Shown piece after piece: positions 56,201 to 64,000 of a stretch of 64,000 nt of DNA. Under the pieces are notes generated by a model, which saw nothing but the letters and a program-made list of their open reading frames with translations, was not told the DNA's origin and ran no database searches. This DNA is from Galerina marginata (lineage: Eukaryota; Basidiomycota; Agaricomycetes; Agaricales; Galerinaceae): assembly GCA_023014335.1 (NCBI GenBank), contig JAECYW010000012.1, forward strand, positions 558,001-622,000. The letters run 5' to 3'. Within the stretch, counting starts at the first letter, position 1, and the number at the start of each line of letters is the position of its first letter. Made by a program: the position numbers and the translations under genes.

Positions 56201-59200
56201 AAATACTCTCGACGGTGCCTAAGGTTATCGTGGCAGACAGCTTGATCACATATTTCCCAGAACGATCGCCGTGCTTAACAACACCTTCATTGGGGGTATC
56301 ATCGGGGGTATCATCGCTAGTTTGTTGGGTGGTTGAAAAGGTGTAATCGACGCCGAGTGCAATTGTCTTCAGTTGAAGAGCACCGAGCTCCAAAAGCGTG
56401 CCGCCCGATGTACTGAAGGCTAAAGTCGCGGTAGATTCGGTGATGGTAGATGTTCCAATCAACGACCAGCTTTGGGGGCCAGAAATTTGGACGACGCATT
56501 CAGCGCTGAGCTGGAAAACGCTTGAAGAGGGCGTAGATCCCGAAACAGGGAGAGTGTAGGTGAGCTTTACATTTTTAACCAGCAGAGCAGAAGCGAGTTG
56601 AATGGATGTAATGGCGGCTACGAAGGTGACACTGGTTTGTGCAGCCTTGCTAAGATAACAGGATACAGTGACGTTGGAAGTGGTCAGTTTTGAATCGATG
56701 ACGGCAAGGTTATTGCTTAAAGATCCAGAACTTGCTGTACCTATGTCCAAGCTAGCAAGGATGACAAGCCCGAGCTCAACGCCAGTGTCGACAAACGAGT
56801 CTATAGGTGGTAGCGTACCACCTTGGTCTAGCTTCTGCCAAGCGCCGAGGTCAGAAAGTCGCTGCCTGACGGCAGACAACTTTGTGACATTGGGACTTCG
56901 GAAGGCGAGCACAAAAGCAGTAGATATAGTCTAGGGCGGGATATTAACAATGGCAGATCGAGTAGGACACCATGAATTTGAAGACGTACGAGATGTTTAT
57001 CGATCAATTGTGCCAGCTGAGAATCCTTATAAATATCTGTAAAGCGGAAATTCTTGACGGCCAAAGCGAATGTGAACCCCCAAGCGGTTGACACCTTTTC
57101 AACGACAAGGACCGCGGCAAACTGGCCGTCTACGCCCCAACTCGCCTGGCCAGCAACCATCTGAACATTGGTGTCTCCGAGCTCAATTAGCACACTACAA
57201 CGATCCAGGGAAAAACCGGAGGACACTGTGGACGGCATTGTGTCTTCCCAGGCCGTTGTGGTTCCCCCAGGATTGGCGTCGGTCCAGGTGAGCGAGTTGA
57301 CAAGTTCACTTGCTGGGGTTCTGCCTCCAATATTCGTAATGTCTCCTCCAATAACGAGCTGGGACGTAGTTCCGGATGTGTACTGTACGCCAGCAGATAT
57401 GTGCCAGCTCGCACCGATCTGACCTTCCCATCCTATCGTCCAGCTCTGAACGCCGGCGAGCTTCTGCCAGCGGAGAATCAAACGATTGGCAAATGTTCGG
57501 ACCTGTCCAATGTTCTGGCTCCCCCAGGTGAGCTCGACCTCAAAAGCAGACAAACTGAGCGCGTTTTGAACGTTTTGGGCTTGAACCATGATGTGTCCTA
57601 GTCTCAACGTTTTGAGGGTATCCGATCCGATGATAGGGACAGAGCCGAGATCTATTGTCGGGTCGATCGATTTCGCTAGTTCGTCGAATGTGAAGTCATC
57701 GTCAAGGTTATCGAATCGGAAATATCCTGGTTCGGTTTTCGTTGGAAGGACCAAGTCTGCTATGCAAATGAAACGGTCCGCGAAAAGTAACTGCGTCCTA
57801 AGCGCCGCTTTCCACTCCTGGTATTCATACACGACGGCCAAGTCAGCACTAGCGACTACGATTGAGGGGGTGTTCAGGAGGGTGAGTGTATCAACGTGTG
57901 CTTGAATGGAAAACGCGGTAATAGAAGGATTGTTGCTCTCGTCCTTGGCGATATCCAGCGAAGCTTCGACAATGCTAATCGCGTCTGTGAGGTCGCCGAG
58001 GACAGGTATAGCCGCTTTGACTGTATCCCAAGATGAATTGGTTACTTTTTGGAGGACAGTGCCAATGCTAGGAGGATTCCGTCCGTATGTATCGAGCCGA
58101 ATACTGAGCACAGGCGAAGTGTCGGAGGTAAAAGTCTGCTTGGCTTGCATTGGCCAACACGTAAGCTGAAGGTTAATACTGGAGCTGCTCTCTGGAAAAT
58201 CGAGCAAGTAGTCGAGCTGTAAACCTATGTTAGTCGGGGATGCTTTAACCATCACGGTCAACGAAACATCGGAAGCCTGCGGGGCATAGACAGTAAATGA
58301 ATACCAGTAGAGGCACAAAGGGAGCGTTGAGTACTGACCTGCTTTGGCTGAAGGCCCGATGGAAGATGTTGCCACGGCGTCCAAGAGCCTATATCAAACT
58401 TGAAAAACACCTCTTCCAACTGAAAGGATGAAGTCGCTCCATAACAATTCTGAACGAAGCTAATTCCAACCGCCGACAATGGGATGTCCAGAGCAAGAGA
58501 CGGACCGCCAAGTGGAAGTGGGATGGGACTTGGAACGGTTGGAAAAGTGAGGGCCTTGAAGATGTTGGCGAGCGACGATGGAGAGGAGACCTGCAAACTC
58601 AAGCGGAATGGACCCTTCTCAAGCCTTGAGACGGTGCCGAGAATGTCGAGGTTGATGCCACCGGAACCAGTAAAGGTTGCGTCAACCACGATGTTCATGT
58701 CGTAAGGCGCATCATAGGACCCTTCGTGGCGGGAAATAGTCAATGAAACACGTTTAACCTCGAAAGTGAAACCGGCCAATTGAACGTTGAGTGACGAAGG
58801 GACAACGGCTGCCAAATTTGCGTTGCGAACATCGGCACCGAAAGGGGAGGGACTAAATTGGATTTCCGAGCGTGAGATATCCGTGATCCAAGTTGGGAGA
58901 GAAATGATTGAGGAGAGTGAACTGGGCAAAGAAGCAAAGAAGGAGGAGGAAATCGTTGACCCAACGATGGAGGTGACGAGGGCTGCGAGGGTAGGAGGAG
59001 TTGTGTCTGTGTAACCGATTGCTTGAAAGTAAGACGAAGCAGCGAAAGGACGAATGATGGTAATGCTAATTTTTCCCGTGGCTGAAGGCTGAGTCGGTTG
59101 TGAGTCCACAGTGGCTTCGAGGACGAGGGACTGATCCTTAGTTGAGAGAGTGGCGTAGAGAGAGGCAACGGAATTTTGACCGAGGCCAGCGAGATCAAGG

Positions 59201-59460
59201 GAAATCAGTTCGGGGAGGACAAGCTTTGTGGAAATTATGAGGGAGCCATCGGGATTGGAGACCACGGGAGGGGAACCTTGAATATCGACAACATAACTAG
59301 CGGCGTCTGCGAATGCAAATGGCGATTTTGGAATTTGCTCGACAATGGATACGAGAGAGACGCGTTGTACGGCGGCGACGCCGGCGAGAGTGACAGGGTC
59401 AGGAGGCGGATTCGGCGCAGTTGCCTTCCACCAGTCTTCGAAACTCTGTGGGTCGCGCAT
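53201..59460 (-). CDS. Giant beta-rich protein of unknown function, right copy (1,955 aa)
   Basis: Close paralogue of the gene at 13850. Eight exons were traced: 59460-58339, 58276-56990, 56930-55949, 55890-55416, 55361-55107, 55053-53897, 53843-53511 and 53457-53201, summing to 1,956 codons with the stop. It starts MRDPQSFEDWWKATAPNPPP, without signal peptide. The beta-rich first 1,370 residues align by eye with the left copy throughout. The central linker differs: a run of 15 glycines stands where the left copy has an Ala-rich tract, before the conserved LLGLFGVIPALVP. The C-terminal repeat region has two repeat exons (DDRLAMAILAFDKDNKLV; DDNRNALAILGFDRNNKLI) and stops soon after the second, with a divergent tail ending PAVEVHD, so one repeat exon of the left copy is missing. 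All frames are open, so it is probably functional. Confidence 0.8.
54796..54840 (-). repeat. Poly-glycine triplet repeat inside the giant gene
   Basis: Run of GGN codons (CCA/CCT/CCG on the plus strand) encoding about 15 glycines. The left copy has a shorter Gly stretch and an Ala-rich tract at this place, so the region is changing by triplet slippage. Confidence 0.75.
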
Positions 59461-59962
59461 GAATGAAATATGGGTTGGAACTCATTATTTCCAGCTCCTG
59501 TTATAACAAAAGAGTGGCTGTTGGATTCAGAAGTTAGAACAACGTCGTCTACGAAGGTGAGGAAGAACTTTGAAATCGATAACGGGGTTTGTACGGGGTG
59601 GCTCCGATATCGATATTAAGTCAATGAAGGTTAACTTTATGCGGGGGGCATTGAAGCGTCTGGGGCCCCAGAAAATAAGCTCAGGCTGCATCAGCGCCAA
59701 AAGTGGAACACACAATTTATACTTGCGACGATCATGCCACGTGGTTAATCCAATCTCGGAGGCGGGATCCAATCTCCTTGTTGATCAGGACAATAACAAT
59801 GGCGCATACGTGGATGCTAGCGCACAATTTTCATTTCAGTATTTTCGTTTCGTCTCACCCATAGGAAACGGATGTCCGATCGGACGAATCCCAATTTCTT
59901 TCGTACTCTTTTTCAAACTTCAGCCAGATCGCAAGTTCATCTAGCAGGCTTCGGGAATATTA

Positions 59963-60215
59963 TTCCAAAGCTTGTTAGTGTGTCATATGTGTTGCTGGCC
60001 AATCATGAAGACTGCCATTGACCAAAGTGAAGAAAAGATCGATGACGGGATGTTGAATGATTGGATGATAAATTTACATCGGAATAAAGTACTTTCCAAA
60101 GCTTGTTAGTGGGTTGCTGGCCAACCATGAAGACTGCCATTGAACAAAGTGAAGAGAAGATCGATGACGGGATGTTAAATTATTGGATGATAAATTTACA
60201 TCGGAATAAAGTACT
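59963..60215. repeat. Tandem duplication, units of about 131 and 122 bp
   Basis: Unit 1 (59963-60093) and unit 2 (60094-60215) both begin TTCCAAAGCTTGTTAGTG and end in CATCGGAATAAAGTACT. They differ by a handful of substitutions and a deletion of about 9-11 bp near the start of unit 2. It lies upstream of the right giant gene and I saw no equivalent in the left spacer. Confidence 0.85.
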
Positions 60216-61135
60216 CGTTTACCTCATTGACCAGGTGAGTTTTTTTCTACGTGAGCCTTCAATAAATCGGCTTGAGGCGATAGATTCAACTAAAGTTTAC
60301 CTTCCATATTTCCTACGTAGAGTGCCTACATGTGATGCACGGCCCCCAGTTTACACCTTGATCTAGGCTTTATCATATCACGAACAGGCATCAGATACTT
60401 TGCTCGTTCTTGTAGACTTCAGCTTTGGTTACGATGCAGAAAGAGTGCAGTATACCGACGCAATCGGTGTTCCCGGGTCTAAACCTGGAAAAAAAATGAT
60501 GATGGCGTTCATCTTTTCATTTGTAGCTTATATGACCCAGTCAAAATAGATTACACTCCAAGGAAACGAAGCAAGTGCACATGGGGGATAAACCGGCAAG
60601 CCTGAGTCTGTTCATACTATCTTCGCAAGTCGCACTCATACCATTTGACCTCCGCCATTTATCTGGTTCAACAGAGCCAATTAATTTACGTTCACGCTCG
60701 AATCATTAATTTGCAGTAGAGTACTCCGAATGGTGCCGCCATATCTTCAAACTACTCGGCGCTTTCAGTTTTTTGGTGCTATCCATCAGACCTATTTGCC
60801 GTTCTTTCACAGAAATCAAGAACACTCTAAAAAAGGCAGTGTCAGGATGCATGGCTTTTCACAGCGATTAGTGAGAGGCTATTCCAATCGTGGATACTCA
60901 CGACTAGCACGGTGTGGAACACATGCGCTTTTTTATATTCTCAGTGATACAAACTCCAGGGTCCAATGGACATGTCCTGCTCGTTTTGGCAGTCATTGAG
61001 AAGCGGAACTTAGAACATTTGGCTCTTCATTTTAGATGCAAAAATAAATGGCATGCTTCATCGAAAATACAAATTTTGGGACCAAATAACAACTTCTGAA
61101 AGCTGGGAGTGTCAAACCAGTATAATCCAGAGGTC

Positions 61136-61157
61136 GGCGCTTATCCGGCGCTTATCC
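61136..61157. promoter_or_regulatory. Tandem GATA-type element, right copy
   Basis: Two adjacent GGCGCTTATCC 11-mers (61136-61146, 61147-61157). Their complement contains GATAAGCGCC, matching the left tandem in reverse orientation as expected for the inverted copy. The next bases on the left side (GGGACCAAAT and ACTTCTGAAA, about 61078-61101) are also shared with the left spacer. Confidence 0.6.
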
Positions 61158-62213
61158 CCCACAATTATCCCACGACCAAACGTGAACTCGCTGACAGCGT
61201 GAATAATCAATAAATAATTCTTAACTGTTGAGAAATTAATACTCGAATAAGTACGCAATTCGCGTTGAAGTTCTGGAAGTGGATTTTGGAACGGAAACCT
61301 TGTTTAGTGCTTATTGCTCTCTATTTAACTCGTGTACAAACAAAGATTAAAACACAACATCTTTGATGGTCAATGTACACACTGCGAGTGTGGGTCAGAA
61401 CGAGGATAATTCAACCTTACGTTCAGTCAACGCAGTCGGCCTCAAGTCACGGAGTAAGGTTATACTACGACTGAACTGTGCCAGCTCGCCTCGGCTCGCG
61501 GAATTCCGAATTTCAAGGACGTTGGTCACATGATCACTAAGTGGGGACCTTTAATAATGATTAATACAAGTGTCGCGGCTTCGCCGCTCTCATATTTTTA
61601 GGCTCTTGGAATCGTTCCAGTCATTTTAATCCCTCTCATTTGCCTGATTGTCTCCCACTCCTTTCAGTCTATTCTCCTATTCTCATCCGCCTGTTACTGT
61701 CATCCCATTGCGCTAGTGATATAATGTCTCTGTATTCTATGTAGGTAGTCGTACAATCAGCACTGCACTGTAAGTCTGTAAAAATTCTGGAAAATATTCT
61801 TTTTGGAGCTATTATGATGTCATTTCATAAGACAGACAAATGAATAGTCCGTTGCAGGACCTGCGCGCTCGATATGCTTTGAAGTGATAGACATGAAAAG
61901 AAAAAGAGGTGATGTACATAGTGCTTTACTCATTGAAGTAGGTGGACGGCAAGTGGATGGCCGCAGAATGACATGGCAACCGATCAATGATCTGGTGGGC
62001 GGCTTGTGATCCGAGCTTATGTCAAACGTTCTCATCCGCAGAACTTGGCGGATGGGAAAATGATCAAAGTCATGTGCATCTCATTGTTAAAATATACTAT
62101 GTAGAAAGCCTTTATACTCGAGTACACAACGCCACATCACGCCGCCGCTGTCGCGACTCTTCTGAGTCTGACTCTGACCGTCCTACCTCGATTTTCCAGG
62201 AGTTTCGGTTGGA

Positions 62214-62980
62214 ATGGTTCCCATCCCTACTCAGCCAGGCCCACCGTATATCCCTAATTTGGCTCCGCAGTTTCGTCTTGTCACCGGGACTTCAGCGGCC
62301 CCAAACAACATGCTCACTGTGAGGCGTGAATCCGAACCTTGATAAACTTGCAATGACACTACATATGATCCTGGATGGAGATTTGGTACGAAGTTCTGGC
62401 ACATGCAGCTTTGTAGTATGGATATCCAAGATCCAAGTTTGCGCCAGTAGGGAAGTATAAGCAAGTTGTGACTGGGCAAGACGAATGCACGTAAGTTTAT
62501 GTTCCTTATTTCATCTCATCTCATATCTCTACCATAGATTCCTCTGCCCATTCAAGTACAACTCACGCGACCCTGGACTCGCCAGATCAGCCACGCGTTG
62601 GCCTCTCCTCTGAGACGTCGCTTCGTTCGTTGTCGATCAGCACAATCGTGGTAATGCGTCGCTGATGAGATGGAAAACATGTACACGGATACCAAAGTCT
62701 ATAGGCTCCTCCCAGTACCCCAATTCTGTTACATCCCTCACCTGTGGCCGTGAATAGAAATGCAGTTCACAAGAGAAGATGATTCTAGTGAAAGTATGTT
62801 ATCTCGTTCTACTGTGCATGTGTTCACATCGGAAATTATGGTTATCCCTAACAGCTCCTTTCAGGTTCTATAACTTTAACTTAATCTGCAGGGACTTGGT
62901 TTGTTAGTCAACTCATGGCTGGCTCACTTAAAAGTCCAGGAATAGGTCTCTTACATCGATGTGACTGTATGATTATCTTA
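62214..62980 (+). pseudogene. Degraded coding-like relic in right spacer
   Basis: From 62214 a short frame reads MVPIPTQPGPPYIPNLAPQF, then hits stops near 62340. A further piece reads YDPGWRFGTKFWHMQL before stopping around 62450. DNA at about 62893-62950 (TCAACTCATGGCTGGCTCAC) closely resembles the end region of the unassigned ORF at 12146-12676 in the left spacer. I take this as decayed remains of the same third sequence, upstream of the MBL gene in the same relative position. Alternatively it is an unrelated broken gene. Confidence 0.35.
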
Positions 62981-63114
62981 TACAGGAATAGTATACTAAT
63001 CCGACTATCGCCCCTGCCAACCACGCCGAGTTCGTCCAGATGAGTCTAAGGACCGGTCAATCGTTTAAAATATAAATATTCTTCTTCGTACCTCTCCTTT
63101 CATCTCCAACAGTT

Positions 63115-64000
63115 ATGTCTCTCAAGTTGATCGTCGTGTATGCTGCATACGGTGACACCCTCCTCCTCCAAACTCCCGACGTGCCTCCAAGTCTGTCTTC
63201 TCCTCTTCACTGTCGAACATTACTCATCCCTTCTAGAATACTGGCTCATCGACGGAGGTCCAATCAACCCAAGTCCTGTTGTTCACCTTCCAGATATCAG
63301 GACCCCCTTGAACGCGTACTATCAGTATCTCAAACGCGCGCTCTACAGGTACTGTTGCTCTCAAAGGGATGGCGTCATCGATAGCTTGGCTGGAATAATC
63401 GTCACCCATCCAGACAGCGACCATATGGACGGTCAGTCTTTCTCATTCCACCTTCTAGAGCATCCCTAACGGTCTCAGTCCAGGTATCAACCGACTCTTA
63501 CGGAACGATATGACTATACCGGCCAATTTCAGGGGACCCGTCGTTTTGAATTCCACTTTTTACAGACCCGGCGGTCCACCCTTCGAATATCGATTGACCG
63601 AATTTCTCGATCAAGTTAACCACGGCAGTTTTGGCCTATCAGAGGTCCCTGACCCTTTCGTTCTGCCTATTCTCCCTGACCCAGATATACCAACGAACAT
63701 GAAAAACGGAAGTCTTGCGGGTGTGTATAAAATGGTTGACGGCGAACCTCGCAATCCCTACCCTCGACCGGCAGACTACAAATGGGAAAAGAGCGACCTC
63801 GATAAAAGCCCTCAGAACTGGTCTAGGTAATCGTTAACTGTTTCTCCTACCCAAAATCTTCTCGGCTCATCATTCCCTTCAGTATCGTTACTATGTGGCT
63901 CGACCCGGCGCCTGGTGGTAGGGATAAACTCAGTCTTGTCACGACCGGCGATGGGCTTCCATCGTACATTCTCAACAGGATGAGTTTGGCGACCCCTTGG
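63115..64000 (+). CDS. ComEC-like MBL-fold protein, right copy (3' end outside window)
   Basis: Paralogue of the gene at 9607-12064, cut by the window end. Exons: 63115-63190, 63237-63431, 63484-63826 and from 63883 on. It starts MSLKLIVVYAAYGDTLLLQT, then YWLIDGGP, and keeps the metal motif THPDSDHMDG and the TGDG aspartate region (LSLVTTGDGLPSYILNRM). The HHGS motif would lie just past the window. Differences from the left copy are scattered substitutions and a two-residue deletion in exon 3 (PADYKWEKSD against PTDYQYQWQKHD). All visible frames and splice sites are intact. Confidence 0.8.

Larger units (their letters stand above)
59461..63114. promoter_or_regulatory. Divergent promoter region of the right cassette
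   Basis: A 3.65-kb spacer between the two start codons of the right cassette. It holds the GATA-type tandem at 61136-61157, a local tandem duplication at 59963-60215 and broken coding-like pieces near 62214-62980. It is twice as long as the left spacer, with extra sequence on both sides of the GATA pair. Short open frames elsewhere here have no protein character. Confidence 0.55.
53201..64000. repeat. Right arm of inverted gene-cassette duplication (cut by window end)
   Basis: Reverse-complement counterpart of 9607-20370: giant gene on the minus strand, MBL gene on the plus strand, divergent. Exon borders match the left arm one for one; several internal exons have equal length (1,287 and 255 nt in the giant gene; 76 and 195 nt in the MBL gene). 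The spacer is longer here (3.65 kb against 1.79 kb). Confidence 0.88.

Noticed and set aside
1..64000. CRISPR array or bacterial-type operon
   Set aside because: No regularly spaced short repeats; gene structure is eukaryotic with spliceosomal introns throughout.

Overview
The window looks like nuclear DNA of a filamentous basidiomycete, probably a wood- or litter-associated agaricomycete. Genes are densely broken by 45-65 nt GT-AG introns. There is a secreted beta-glucosidase with an N-terminal fungal CBM1, two HET-domain genes, an ER BiP with two micro-exons, and secreted amine oxidases. No rRNA, tRNA, CRISPR array or intact transposon was recognised.

Layout. 0.4-4.9 kb (-): CBM1-GH3 beta-glucosidase. 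6.6-8.9 kb (-): TKL-type protein kinase with a C-terminal C1-like zinc finger. 9.6-12.1 kb (-): ComEC-like metallo-beta-lactamase-fold (MBL) protein, divergent from a 2,029-residue beta-rich protein of unknown function at 13.85-20.37 kb (+). 21.2-23.4 kb (-): mitochondrial ACOT9-type acyl-CoA thioesterase. 23.8-26.0 kb (+) and 26.3-28.75 kb (-): two convergent paralogous multi-pass membrane proteins. 29.8-31.8 and 32.4-34.4 kb (-): tandem secreted polyamine-oxidase-like flavoenzymes. 34.7-37.0 kb (-): DUF89/ARMT1-type phosphatase. 37.3-37.7 kb (-): BolA/Fra2-like protein. 37.7-41.7 kb: gene-poor. 41.7-45.9 kb: two convergent HET-domain genes. 46.2-47.8 kb (+): amidohydrolase related to the FluG N-terminal half. 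48.0-50.5 kb (+): BiP/Kar2. 50.9-51.4 kb (-): small one-TM ORF. 51.8-53.0 kb (-): exosome subunit Rrp42. 53.2-59.5 kb (-): second copy of the giant protein. 63.1 kb to the end (+): second, cut-off copy of the MBL gene.

The most striking structure is a large inverted duplication. The divergent MBL/giant-gene cassette is present at 9.6-20.4 kb and again, reverse-complemented, at 53.2 kb to the window end, with about 33 kb of ordinary genes between. Both copies keep open frames, matching splice sites and, in the divergent spacer, the same tandem pair of 11-bp GATA-type elements. This suggests the two genes work together and are co-regulated. The giant protein ends in roughly 110-residue repeats, each carried by one phase-1/phase-1 exon, and the copies differ in repeat number. 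Its function is not known to me; it is the best candidate here for an undescribed system.

CDS spans below run from start codon to stop codon including introns. For the two giant genes, the left MBL gene and BiP I traced every exon and checked that the summed length is a multiple of three. For the others the exon structure is partly traced.
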